The notes beneath the pieces were generated by a model. The model saw only the letters and a list, made by a program, of their open reading frames with translations, did no database searches and was not told the DNA's origin. A stretch of 39,263 bases of DNA from a virus: positions 1 to 39,263 of IMG/VR virus record IMGVR_UViG_3300035703_000196. One strand, given 5' to 3'. Shown here one piece after another: positions 16,351-23,555 of the stretch. The translations under genes and the position numbers were made by a program. Position 1 is the stretch's first letter, and each line of letters begins with the position of its first letter.

Positions 16351-16380
16351 ACGACTATACAGCGAGAGGGGGTGAGATAC

Positions 16381-17685
16381 ATGGAAGAAGTTACCTATGA
16401 GGACAACATCAAAGAGTGTACGGATTGCAGTAGCACGATAGATGACGGAGATGAGTTAATCATCAACGAACATGCCTACTGTACAGAGTGTGCGTTCTTA
16501 TGCTTTGAGTGCGAGACTGTCTTTGCCGTTAGTGGTCAAGGTCGTGAGTTTGTTGCTGACGAGTGGTACTGCTGGGGTTGCGCGACACAATGCGAACGCT
16601 GTAATGACGGAGTTCGCAATGATGACACGCACACAGTAGACAACGAGTCATGGTGTGAGTACTGCTACGAGAACCACAGTTACTACTGTGAGTCATGTAG
16701 TGAGTCATCATCAGAGAGTACGACCTATGTGGGTGATAACCCTTACTGCGAGTCATGCTTTATGGATAACTGCTACTACTGTGATGACTGTGACGAGTCA
16801 TACCACAATGATTACCCTTGCGATTGTCGTGAGAGCGATAGCGTAGAGGGTAAGTGTTGTCGTGCCTATCGTAGTAGTGGTACTATCCACGACTACTCAT
16901 GCAAGCCAGCACCTATCTTCAAGGGTGTAAGCAAGCACAAGATGTATCTCGGCTTTGAGCTAGAGACAGAGATGCCACGTGTAGACTCTGCCTCATCATT
17001 CGCTTCTAGTGCCTTGCTAGGTACTGCGTACCTCAAGCATGACGGCAGTATTAGTAACGGGTTCGAGATAGTGACTCACCCACACACGCACCAAGAGTAC
17101 CGCGAGAATAGTGCAACGCTATGGCATACCATAGAGACACTACGCAAGGACTATGACGCTAGGTCGTGGGATACAGATACCTGTGGCTTACACATACACC
17201 TAAGTCGTGACGGATTTAGTAGTGGCGCACACTTGCATAGGTTCATAGCCTTTGTGTACCACAACGCACCATACATGATGAAGTTTGCAGGTCGCAAGAC
17301 TAGGTTCGCAAGGTTCAATGATGTGTACACCTTTGATGAGTTTGACCGCCCAGTATTCTCCATCAAGCACAAGGTCGGCAACCCTGACCGATACAGTTCA
17401 GAGAGATACTCAGCAGTCAATACGCAGAACAAGAACACCATAGAATTGCGCTTCTTTAGAGGCACAATGAAAGCAAGTGGCGTACTAAGTGCCCTAGACT
17501 TAGCACAAGCCATGGTAGAATACACTAGGGAACTACGACTAGATGACGTCAAACTTGGCGCACTATCTTGGGACTGGTTCGCTGACTATGTAGTGTCCAA
17601 CAATGGACTCTACCCCGACCTATACTCTAGGTTGGACAAGATACAATCGGTAGACATACACAACAAGGTTGTTGCTAATGCTTAG
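16381..17685 (+). CDS. Amidoligase (COOH-NH2 ligase) with Cys-rich zinc domains
   Basis: 434 residues from ATG 16381 (GAGAGGGGG site). An in-frame GTG at 16372 is less likely. Residues about 10-165 carry many CxxC pairs, six or more LIM-like or zinc-ribbon units. Residues about 185-420 show the glutamine-synthetase-fold amidoligase signature: 'GFELE' (191-195), 'KHDGSISNGFEIVT' (219-232), 'CGLHIHLSR' (268-276) and 'TIELRFFRGT' (about 353-362). Such enzymes join a carboxyl to an amine using ATP, making amide-linked peptides or modified proteins. The next gene is a class II glutamine amidotransferase, a partner predicted for this family by comparative genomics. The substrate is unknown; host cell-wall peptide or protein tagging are possibilities. 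Confidence 0.8.
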   Translation: MEEVTYEDNIKECTDCSSTIDDGDELIINEHAYCTECAFLCFECETVFAVSGQGREFVADEWYCWGCATQCERCNDGVRNDDTHTVDNESWCEYCYENHSYYCESCSESSSESTTYVGDNPYCESCFMDNCYYCDDCDESYHNDYPCDCRESDSVEGKCCRAYRSSGTIHDYSCKPAPIFKGVSKHKMYLGFELETEMPRVDSASSFASSALLGTAYLKHDGSISNGFEIVTHPHTHQEYRENSATLWHTIETLRKDYDARSWDTDTCGLHIHLSRDGFSSGAHLHRFIAFVYHNAPYMMKFAGRKTRFARFNDVYTFDEFDRPVFSIKHKVGNPDRYSSERYSAVNTQNKNTIELRFFRGTMKASGVLSALDLAQAMVEYTRELRLDDVKLGALSWDWFADYVVSNNGLYPDLYSRLDKIQSVDIHNKVVANA

Positions 17686-17697
17686 GGAGATGATACT

Positions 17698-18513
17698 ATG
17701 TGCTTACTTGTAGTGTGCGAGCCTAACTCCACACCAAACAAAGCCGACTTACACGCTGGTGCGTGTAGTAATCCACACGGATTTGGCTTTGCCATACATG
17801 CTGGCGATAGAATTATCTCAGAGCGTAGCATGTCTGCTAAAAAATCTATTGCCCGCTTCTTGGAATTACGCAAGCAATTCCCAGACGGGTACGCCATGTG
17901 GCACGCACGATACGCCACACATGGTGTTAAGAACGAACAGAATTGCCACCCGTTCAAGGTTGGTGATGATGAGCGTACTTACCTAGCACACAATGGTGTG
18001 CTTGACATAAGTATCGGCAAGTCCGACAAGCGTAGTGATACGCGTGTCTTCGCTGAGGATACACTACCTAGAATTGGTGGTGTGTCCGCACTTGATGACG
18101 ATAACGTATGGATAATGGCTGAGACTTGGGCTAAGGGTAGCAAGATTGCTATCCTAACATGTGACCCAGCAGCGCAACACCCTATGTATCTACTCAATGA
18201 GTCGGCTGGTTCATGGGACAATGAAGGTATCTGGTGGAGTAACCAAAGTCATAAGCGTACTACCTACCTAACACCTGTCAAAGCCATAGAATACGACGAC
18301 AAACTGTGGGACTACGCAGTAGATGTGGACATAGACCTAGAGCTATGCCCCTACTGCGAGTCTGCCACAGACTTGACAGACAACCCATACTACTGTAACA
18401 TGTGCAAGTCATGCTTTGATTGTTCAGTCATGATAGATGATTGCCTATGTTACACACCAAACAAAGACTGGCAAAGTAAACAAAGCCTAGCCAGTTTCCT
18501 ATACGAATACTAG
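17698..18513 (+). CDS. Class II glutamine amidotransferase (Ntn-hydrolase)
   Basis: 271 residues beginning MC, so removing Met exposes Cys as N-terminal nucleophile. Further family motifs: 'NPHGFGFA' (25-32), 'WHARYATHG' (68-76) and 'HNG' (98-100). These match the glutaminase domain of PurF/GlmS-type enzymes, which releases ammonia from glutamine. No synthetase domain follows; instead a C-terminal Cys-rich zinc ribbon (about 219-255, 'CPYCES', 'CNMCKSCFDC') is present. It is 12 bases from the amidoligase stop, so the two are co-transcribed and probably act as a pair, ammonia supply plus ligase. The ribosome site is AGGGAG. Confidence 0.85.
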   Translation: MCLLVVCEPNSTPNKADLHAGACSNPHGFGFAIHAGDRIISERSMSAKKSIARFLELRKQFPDGYAMWHARYATHGVKNEQNCHPFKVGDDERTYLAHNGVLDISIGKSDKRSDTRVFAEDTLPRIGGVSALDDDNVWIMAETWAKGSKIAILTCDPAAQHPMYLLNESAGSWDNEGIWWSNQSHKRTTYLTPVKAIEYDDKLWDYAVDVDIDLELCPYCESATDLTDNPYYCNMCKSCFDCSVMIDDCLCYTPNKDWQSKQSLASFLYEY

Positions 18514-18524
18514 AGAGGTAACAA

Positions 18525-18788
18525 ATGTCCGCAAGCACAATCCTTGGTCTCGCTGATGAACTACGCATTATCGCAGACGAGATTTCATACAACGCACTTG
18601 ACACTTCAAGTGACTATCCAAAGCGTGGTACTATCGTGAAGGCACTAGCCTCACAGACACGCTTCAAGCCTAAGTCTATGTGGGTATCACTAGGCAACGG
18701 CGCATACAAGCACCTTACTGGTAGCAAGGGTCTTGTTACCACGCACGACCGACTCGAAGGCTATGTCGAAGTAGTCTTCGAAGCGTAA
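18525..18788 (+). CDS. Early protein of unknown function, 87 aa
   Basis: Unrecognised. The N-terminal helix 'ILGLADELRIIADEI' is followed by a mixed region with 'FKPKSMWVSLGNGAYKHLTGSKG', and it ends in 'GYVEVVFEA'. Eleven bases follow the amidotransferase stop, with AGAGAGG as ribosome site, so it belongs to the same transcript and may be a small partner of the amidoligase pair. Confidence 0.65.
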   Translation: MSASTILGLADELRIIADEISYNALDTSSDYPKRGTIVKALASQTRFKPKSMWVSLGNGAYKHLTGSKGLVTTHDRLEGYVEVVFEA

Positions 18789-18793
18789 TCACA

Positions 18794-18851
18794 ACACCTA
18801 GGCATGTGTATAAACTGTTACTTGCCGACACCTGAGTACGTGTATAAACTG
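18794..18851 (+). repeat. Imperfect tandem repeat with GTGTATAAACTG
   Basis: ACACCT...GTGTATAAACTG occurs twice, starting at 18794 and 18828 (unit 34 bp). The 12-base core is identical at 18806-18817 and 18840-18851. It fills the only gap near 90 bases inside the early operon. TGTATAAA could be a -10 element, giving two stacked weak promoters, or the pair could be an operator for the genes that follow. Confidence 0.5.
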
Positions 18852-18881
18852 CTCACTATTATTTACTAGAGAGGATAGATG

Positions 18882-19034
18882 ATGACTACACTATGGAAAG
18901 CAGAATTAACTGATGAGTTAATCGCTCATCTAACTGATGATGATAAGGTACGCATACGCAGAGACCTTGACATGGCAGTCGAGGCTATCTGTAATGAGTA
19001 CGAAGTAGGAAGGGAATACAAGCATGAGTTATGA
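18882..19034 (+). CDS. Small acidic early protein, 50 aa
   Basis: Reads MTTLWKAELTDELIAHL..., ending ...EYKHEL. A second in-frame ATG three bases upstream (18879) could also be used; GAGAGG lies 6-11 bases upstream of that. No family recognised. The 3' end overlaps the next gene by 11 bases. Confidence 0.65.
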   Translation: MTTLWKAELTDELIAHLTDDDKVRIRRDLDMAVEAICNEYEVGREYKHEL

Positions 19035-19131
19035 GCCACCACTTGACGACGACATAGCATTAGGGTATGATGATGAAGAAGAACTCGACGAGGAATTCGA
19101 CGAGATGACAGAGATAGCACTAGAGAGATAG
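19024..19131 (+). CDS. Very acidic micro-protein, 35 aa
   Basis: Reads MSYEPPLDDDIAL...; more than a third of its residues are Asp or Glu, with a run 'DDEEELDEEFDE'. Start lies inside the preceding gene and the stop is nine bases before the WhiB start. Highly acidic small phage proteins can mimic DNA to inhibit host DNA-binding proteins; here that is only a possibility. Confidence 0.55.
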   Translation: MSYEPPLDDDIALGYDDEEELDEEFDEMTEIALER

Positions 19132-19140
19132 GGGATAGAG

Positions 19141-19470
19141 ATGCAAGGTCTATGCACAGGTCATGAGAACCCTGACCTATGGTTCAGCGAGTCTATTGAC
19201 AGCGACGCTGAGAACAACCGCGTCAATGAGCGTAGCGCAGAGTATCAGCAACGCATCGCTAACGTACGGACCGCGCTATCTATCTGCAACGCATGCCCAG
19301 CCAAAGCAGAATGCTTTGCTGAGGGTATGAAGAAAGAAAACTTAGACAATGGAATTTGGGGAGGTTCTCTACCAGGTGAGCGTATCGTACTTGCAGATGC
19401 TTCATTGACATGGAACAATCGCAAGTCTATGATTAACTTCGCACACAGAGTGAGGGCAACAACCAAATGA
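19141..19470 (+). CDS. whiB: WhiB-like iron-sulfur regulator
   Basis: 109 residues with the complete WhiB pattern: C5, then 'CNACPAKAEC' giving C49, C52 and C58, the four ligands of a 4Fe-4S cluster, then 'GIWGG' (71-75) followed by 'ERI'. Near the N-terminus 'NPDLWF' is also typical. WhiB proteins occur only in actinobacteria and their phages and act by binding region 4 of the primary sigma factor. A phage copy can therefore redirect or silence host transcription. The basic C-terminus ('NNRKSMINFAHRVR') may touch DNA. It is the strongest host marker in the window. Confidence 0.9.
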   Translation: MQGLCTGHENPDLWFSESIDSDAENNRVNERSAEYQQRIANVRTALSICNACPAKAECFAEGMKKENLDNGIWGGSLPGERIVLADASLTWNNRKSMINFAHRVRATTK

Positions 19471-19859
19471 AATCATTAACTTTCTTACTGCTCGTAGTAA
19501 TTGCACTGCTACTTGCCGATAACTCAAAGACACCCACGGACACAACAGACAAAGGCGTGCGCGTTTCTTGGAGTAAGGCAGATAGTAAGGCATACGCTAG
19601 AGATAAACTCAACGAGTGGAAAGATAATCAGGTGTCATGTCTCAACAGATTGTGGGGCAAGGAATCCGCATGGAATCCTAAAGCTTTCAATCCTGTTCGC
19701 GTAATGGGGAAGCACGCGGGTGGGATTCCACAACTGTTGGGACTTGACCCTGACACACCAGCACCACGTCAGATAGAACGTGGGCTTGATTATATTTACT
19801 ATAGATACGGCACACCATGCGATGCATGGATTCACTGGAAGAGGAATGGTAACTACTAA
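19467..19859 (+). CDS. Secreted lytic-transglycosylase-like protein, 130 aa
   Basis: Residues 1-18 (MKSLTFLLLVVIALLLA) are a signal peptide or membrane anchor. The rest resembles short actinobacterial lysozyme-fold muralytic domains: 'CLNRLWGKESAWN' with likely catalytic Glu66, 'AGGIPQLLG', 'RQIERGLDYIYYRYGTPCDAW' and terminal 'RNGNY'. Such enzymes cut peptidoglycan glycan strands. The start overlaps the WhiB stop by four bases (ATGA). A muralytic enzyme with its own export signal in the early operon, far from the lysis cassette, suggests early wall remodelling or superinfection exclusion rather than the final lysis step. Confidence 0.75.
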   Translation: MKSLTFLLLVVIALLLADNSKTPTDTTDKGVRVSWSKADSKAYARDKLNEWKDNQVSCLNRLWGKESAWNPKAFNPVRVMGKHAGGIPQLLGLDPDTPAPRQIERGLDYIYYRYGTPCDAWIHWKRNGNY

Positions 19860-20083
19860 TGGCTAAGCATGTAACAGAAATGCGTCCTGATTACACTCAG
19901 GCTATGGACATACGCGGTGCTTCTACTACTGTGTGCCCATGCGGTTGTGAGATTTGGAATCTCAAGACTATCTTTGATGACGACGGAGAGATTGGTATGT
20001 ACTTCCTTGACATGGAGTGCGCTGAGTGTGGTACACTAGCAACAGCACCAACACCTATTGATACGGAGGTAGATGATGACTGA
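19859..20083 (+). CDS. Zinc-ribbon protein, 74 aa
   Basis: 'CPCGCEIW' and 'CAECGT' provide four or more Cys for one zinc ribbon; the C-terminus is acidic ('DTEVDDD'). Start ATG overlaps the preceding stop by one base (TAATG). Similar short zinc ribbons are common in actinophages with unknown role. Confidence 0.7.
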   Translation: MAKHVTEMRPDYTQAMDIRGASTTVCPCGCEIWNLKTIFDDDGEIGMYFLDMECAECGTLATAPTPIDTEVDDD

Positions 20084-20534
20084 GTTTTTACATGAGGTAG
20101 TTAAACGCCGCGAGCGTGCAGAAGAAAGCCGACAATTGATGTCTTACTCTGATAATTTGCAACGAGAAATGCAAGCTTCATATGAAAGATTAGTAGCCAG
20201 CGCAGTTCGAGTTGATGGTTTAGTAAGACCACCAAGTATAACTAGAGATGGCAATTCTTATGTGAATGTATCAGGTTACTTATACGTACGTCAATCTAAC
20301 TGGCCCCTGTCAGCAGACTTGATGTCTTCCATAGCGAGACACTCAACCGCGCAACCATTTCATGAACACTTAATGGAATGTCCACAAAATGGAGAAGGTT
20401 TTGAGTTACGAGCTATTGAATGGACAGGCCCTCGCACTAGCTATGACACTTATAGGTATGAATGTATTGGTTGTCGCCATCAGCAATCAGTCGCAATGCC
20501 TAGACTACATAGACTACCAGGATTGGCGGTATGA
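20073..20534 (+). CDS. Early protein with C-terminal zinc-like motif, 153 aa
   Basis: Unrecognised. The N-terminus is a charged helix ('EVVKRRERAEESRQLMSYSDNLQRE'). The C-terminal half has 'HEHLMECP' and 'YECIGCRHQQ', which could bind a zinc ion. Two in-frame ATGs occur at 20073 and 20076; GGAGG at 20064-20068 suits the second better. It overlaps the upstream gene by 11 bases. Confidence 0.65.
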   Translation: MMTEFLHEVVKRRERAEESRQLMSYSDNLQREMQASYERLVASAVRVDGLVRPPSITRDGNSYVNVSGYLYVRQSNWPLSADLMSSIARHSTAQPFHEHLMECPQNGEGFELRAIEWTGPRTSYDTYRYECIGCRHQQSVAMPRLHRLPGLAV

Positions 20535-20629
20535 TGAACGAGTTTGATGAGTGGGACCAAGCGCTTGGCTTAACAGAGTCAGGCTCTGCCCTAATTGAAT
20601 TGATTGAAAGGTTAAAAGATAATGGCTAG
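20534..20629 (+). CDS. Micro-protein, 31 aa
   Basis: Reads MNEFDEWDQALGL..., ending ...LKDNG. Another in-frame ATG is at 20531. It fits exactly between two genes, with ATGA at the upstream junction and an eight-base overlap with the FmdB-like gene, and this packing is the main support. It is acidic and amphipathic; function unknown. Confidence 0.5.
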   Translation: MNEFDEWDQALGLTESGSALIELIERLKDNG

Positions 20630-20798
20630 TTATGAATACAAATGTGAGATTGACTCAAGCACTATCACAATCAGTAGAGGTATGACCGAACAGGAAATCA
20701 TACCTTACTGCGACAGTTGCAATGAGCCAATGGTAAGGGTGTACAGTGCACCACCTGTCAAGTTTAATGGCAGTGGATTCTATTCAACAGGAGGGTAA
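20622..20798 (+). CDS. FmdB-family zinc ribbon, 58 aa
   Basis: Reads MASYEYKCEID..., with 'YCDSCNEPMVRVYSAPPV' and 'FNGSGFYSTGG'. This is the usual FmdB layout: aromatic start 'YEYKC', CxxC, and the GSGFY-T ending. These proteins are widespread in phages and bacteria and act as small zinc-binding regulators of uncertain target. It starts before the previous gene's stop. Confidence 0.8.
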   Translation: MASYEYKCEIDSSTITISRGMTEQEIIPYCDSCNEPMVRVYSAPPVKFNGSGFYSTGG

Positions 20799-20800
20799 CA

Positions 20801-21019
20801 ATGGTATGTGAAGTATGCGAAGCTGGTGGTTGTTCAGCCTGTGACTTACAGTCTGATGAACTACAGTTTGCTAGCATGAAAGAGATTGAAGAGTTCTACA
20901 ATGTAAATGGGGAAGCATTACATGTTGACCCAGCAGAGCTGGACTTAGAGGGTATGATACAAGAGATGATAGATTCAGAGATTAACTTTGACAGGGAGTA
21001 CAGCCCTGACAATGAGTAG
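20801..21019 (+). CDS. Last early-operon protein, 72 aa, Cys-rich start
   Basis: Starts 'MVCEVCEAGGCSACDLQ', four Cys in the first 14 residues that could bind one metal ion. It continues as an acidic helical protein ('EEFYNVNGEALHVDPAELDLEGMIQEMIDSEI'). GGAGGG precedes the start. Its stop is seven bases from the stop of the convergent sigma-factor gene and no strong terminator lies between, so the two transcripts probably overlap. Confidence 0.7.
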   Translation: MVCEVCEAGGCSACDLQSDELQFASMKEIEEFYNVNGEALHVDPAELDLEGMIQEMIDSEINFDREYSPDNE

Positions 21020-21026
21020 TAAACTA

Positions 21027-21737
21027 CTAGAAACTATCCTCGCTTGCTTGCTCCCATTCATTATGATGGCTGCTCTCTTCGGACTCTACAAATTCGTCTG
21101 GGGTTTCACTTACTTCCTCTTGAAGGTCTTTGTCTAAGTATGGCTTGAACCCACCTAGTTTATTGACCAGTCGCTTGATAGCCCTGTTACCTCTCATGCG
21201 GGCTGCGTCATCACTACCTAGTGATAAGTAATTGCTTATCTCTTTGTAGTCCATAGACTCTGCATATCGGAAGAAGAGTATCTTTCTATCCTCTTTACTT
21301 AACTTCCAATATGCGGAGTCTATTTCCATCATCATGACTGACAGATTGCCACCTTCTGAGGGTGCACTTGGTCGTCCTGGTCTACCTAAGTTTAACTTAT
21401 GAGTAACACCGTACTCATTACGCAACACGGCAGGAAGCAATGCCTCTACAACATCTGCTTCATAGTAATACAAATCTGACACGTCGTATCCGACACTCTT
21501 TGCCTTCCACTTCTGACAATAATCCAACGCATGATTACGTAGGCTACGATAGATAAGGTTCTTTGCATCCTTGTTACCTATCTTCTCCCACTCAGCTACC
21601 TTGTTAGGGTGCTTAGCGAACCACTCATATAGACTCTGCTTGATATCTTCAAGTTCAACCATGTCAAACTTGCGATGATACTCAGAGGCTACTGCCGTGA
21701 CTACGTATTCCCATGGCTCAATTTGTTGCCAGTTCAT
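21027..21737 (-). CDS. RNA polymerase sigma factor (sigma70/ECF-like)
   Basis: 236 residues. Residues about 10-80 resemble region 2 ('VELEDIKQSLYEWFAKHP', 'KNLIYRSLRNHALDYCQKWK'). Residues 146-195 are a clear region 4 helix-turn-helix ('LSKEDRKILFFRYAESMDYKEISNYLSL' region, then 'AARMRGNRAIKRLVNKLG'). A long linker and acidic tail ('EEVSETPDEFVESEESS') flank them. It is the last gene of the replication operon, so it is made before the late genes. The late operon lacks an evident consensus promoter, so this protein is the best candidate for switching to late transcription. Start ATG at 21735-21737 overlaps the upstream gene by 20 bases. Confidence 0.75.
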   Translation of the reverse strand: MNWQQIEPWEYVVTAVASEYHRKFDMVELEDIKQSLYEWFAKHPNKVAEWEKIGNKDAKNLIYRSLRNHALDYCQKWKAKSVGYDVSDLYYYEADVVEALLPAVLRNEYGVTHKLNLGRPGRPSAPSEGGNLSVMMMEIDSAYWKLSKEDRKILFFRYAESMDYKEISNYLSLGSDDAARMRGNRAIKRLVNKLGGFKPYLDKDLQEEVSETPDEFVESEESSHHNEWEQASEDSF

Positions 21738-22128
21738 CTGCCTTTGCTTTCTTATAGAGTCGGGTTGCTGACATTAAATCATCTACTGTAATCAAATAAC
21801 CTTTAGAAATATTCGGTGGTATATTGCATGTAATTTCTCTACCAAACTCTTTGACTGCATATCTTAGTGCATCTGTTGGCACAATCAATGTGCTCTCTTC
21901 TAATACAAATGCCCAGTATGCTGCTTCAGTTACACCTAGCCCTGAAGGGGCCCAGTCCTCAATCTTCTTGAAGAAACACTCGGTCTCAATGTAAAGGTTG
22001 TTGGTCTTTGCCCACTTGCGGTCACGCTTAACCTCTACAGTACGACCGCCAGTTAACAACTCATCTACTAGTTGCTCACCCTTGCGTCCGTATCCAAAGT
22101 CTAAATCAAATGATGATTTGTTAGTCAT
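21718..22128 (-). CDS. PD-(D/E)XK nuclease, 136 aa
   Basis: 'GRKGEQLVDELLTGGRTVEVKRDRK' shows the core: Glu18 on the first helix and the catalytic pair E32-x-K34, followed by 'NNLYIETE'. The C-terminal part is mixed and unassigned. Such small phage nucleases act on branched or host DNA. It is coded between the DUF1599 protein and the sigma factor. The active-site first Asp is not obvious ('FDLDFGYG' is a candidate). Confidence 0.7.
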   Translation of the reverse strand: MTNKSSFDLDFGYGRKGEQLVDELLTGGRTVEVKRDRKWAKTNNLYIETECFFKKIEDWAPSGLGVTEAAYWAFVLEESTLIVPTDALRYAVKEFGREITCNIPPNISKGYLITVDDLMSATRLYKKAKADELATN

Positions 22129-22507
22129 TGTCCCATTGCTTTCGTAGTACTAGCAATCCAATGATTGCATAGTTAGCCATATCCTTGAAGGAATCCTCAA
22201 GTGATTCGTGCTCAGGGTTTGCACCACTGTCTATCAAGTTGTTGATACGTGCTAACTTATCATGCATGCGTACACGTAAGCCGTTGATTGCACCGCCTGG
22301 TGCTTGCGAAATATTCTTAGGACCATAGTCCTTATGCTTACTCAGTAACAACTCAGACAACTCATCGATTGTGTTGCTAAGGTGCACCTCTAGGTGGACT
22401 TCGCGTGCAATAGCGGTATTGTTAAAGTTATTTTTAGCTGAGTGTCTTCCTTGTGATACGACTGTATCTTCAATCCCAGTTCTGATACGTATTGGATAAT
22501 CTGCCAT
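22121..22507 (-). CDS. DUF1599 / nucleotide-modification-associated protein
   Basis: 128 residues. 'HKDYGPKNI' (58-66), 'RMHDKLAR' (80-87) and 'ESLEDSFKDMANYAII' (101-116) match the DUF1599 pattern, helical proteins linked by others to nucleotide pools or DNA modification and related to MazG-like folds. A role in nucleotide sanitation or base modification during replication is plausible. It overlaps the following nuclease start by eight bases. Confidence 0.75.
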   Translation of the reverse strand: MADYPIRIRTGIEDTVVSQGRHSAKNNFNNTAIAREVHLEVHLSNTIDELSELLLSKHKDYGPKNISQAPGGAINGLRVRMHDKLARINNLIDSGANPEHESLEDSFKDMANYAIIGLLVLRKQWDND

Positions 22508-22513
22508 ATCTCT

Positions 22514-22852
22514 TCATTCTCCATCTTCGAGTAGCTGTTTAAGTTCGTCATCAATTCCCACCATACTAGAGTCAACAATCATATCTTCAATAACTTCCAA
22601 CACCGTACCTGGGTCTGTCTCTGCTGAGAACAATGTCATGTACGTGTCCTGCGTGATTGACTGTATCTGTTCAGGATTATTTGCATAGCGGTACATACAA
22701 CGAAGCAGTGAACCAATCATTAGGCGATAGCCATTAGGCAATACCAATGCTGGGTCGAACTCTTCATCATCTTCAAGTAGATGGTCTGTTGCTTCGAACA
22801 CATTATCAAAGTGCTGTCCACATTCTGGACAAGGATTAATCTTATTCTTCAT
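22514..22852 (-). CDS. Zinc-finger protein of the replication operon, 112 aa
   Basis: Starts with 'NPCPECGQHFDNVFEATDHLLEDD', a C2H-type zinc-finger-like segment (C8, C11, H24). The rest is acidic and helical ('IQSITQDTYMTLFSAE', 'VLEVIEDMI'). It overlaps the primase C-terminal gene by 11 bases. Accessory replication or regulation factor; no family recognised. Confidence 0.65.
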   Translation of the reverse strand: MKNKINPCPECGQHFDNVFEATDHLLEDDEEFDPALVLPNGYRLMIGSLLRCMYRYANNPEQIQSITQDTYMTLFSAETDPGTVLEVIEDMIVDSSMVGIDDELKQLLEDGE

Positions 22853-23555
22853 TGCTTAATCCCATCTTCTCTTTAATGAAGCCCGCCCCATACTTAGTAT
22901 ATGCTGAGTTAACATCTTCTCCGTCTCCGAAGGTAATCGTGGTGACTGGGAGTTCACGGGAGAGACTGGTGGCAAACTCTCTTCCTGGTGCGTCTCCATC
23001 GGCAAAGACGAAGACCCGTTCAAAGTCTGCAAGTAATCTTGTATAGTGCTTCTTCCAAGAGTTCGCCCCTGGGACTCCAACACAGGGAATTCCAACCATG
23101 CGTGACATCGTAAGCGTATCCAGCTCGCCTTCACAGACTCCAATCCAATCACCAGCACGCTCGATATCAAGAACATTATACATCCGAGTATCACTTCCAA
23201 CCATACCCATATATTTCGGTTCCACGGCAGGATTGAGAGACCTAAAGCGCAAGTCAACAACCCCAGTCTTAGTAATATACGGGATGCTAAGTCTACCTGT
23301 GTATGCTTCATGTCCTGGTTCAGGCTCCTCTACTACGCCTAATCGTGCCAACCGTGCTACCTCCAGAGTTATACCCCTGCTTCGAAGGTAGTCTTCTGCC
23401 TGATAAATGCTTTCCTGATACCGCTTGGACGCTATGCCCAAGAGTTCCTTCTGCGAATTTTGCAGCGCCACGTATGTCACATCCTTCTTGTTGTGCGATA
23501 ATTTGTAAACTGTTTCCTTGTACACCACATGCGAAGCATACGAATAGATTGTCAT
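22842..23555 (-). CDS. DnaG-type primase, TOPRIM part (different frame from zinc part)
   Basis: TOPRIM signature: 'VCEGELDTLTM' (Glu142 and D146), 'GVPGANSW' and 'VFVFADGDAPGREFA' (DxD at 186-188). Upstream, 'AEDYLRSRGITLEVARLARLGV' is the link region usually found between zinc and catalytic domains of phage primases. The frame opens at ATG 23555 with no good ribosome site and overlaps the zinc-domain frame by 236 bases. Recognisable primase sequence begins only near residue 40. A +1 shift near the GGGC at 23439-23436 would join the zinc domain's 'KFAEGTLG' to 'IASKRYQESIYQ', giving a normal single-chain primase. Two separate chains or a sequence error are alternatives. Confidence 0.8.
   Translation of the reverse strand: MTIYSYASHVVYKETVYKLSHNKKDVTYVALQNSQKELLGIASKRYQESIYQAEDYLRSRGITLEVARLARLGVVEEPEPGHEAYTGRLSIPYITKTGVVDLRFRSLNPAVEPKYMGMVGSDTRMYNVLDIERAGDWIGVCEGELDTLTMSRMVGIPCVGVPGANSWKKHYTRLLADFERVFVFADGDAPGREFATSLSRELPVTTITFGDGEDVNSAYTKYGAGFIKEKMGLSNEE

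Noticed and set aside
21008-21040. Short AGTAG/CTACT hairpin between convergent operons as terminator
   Set aside because: Only 5 bp, AT-rich and without a T run; too weak to call.
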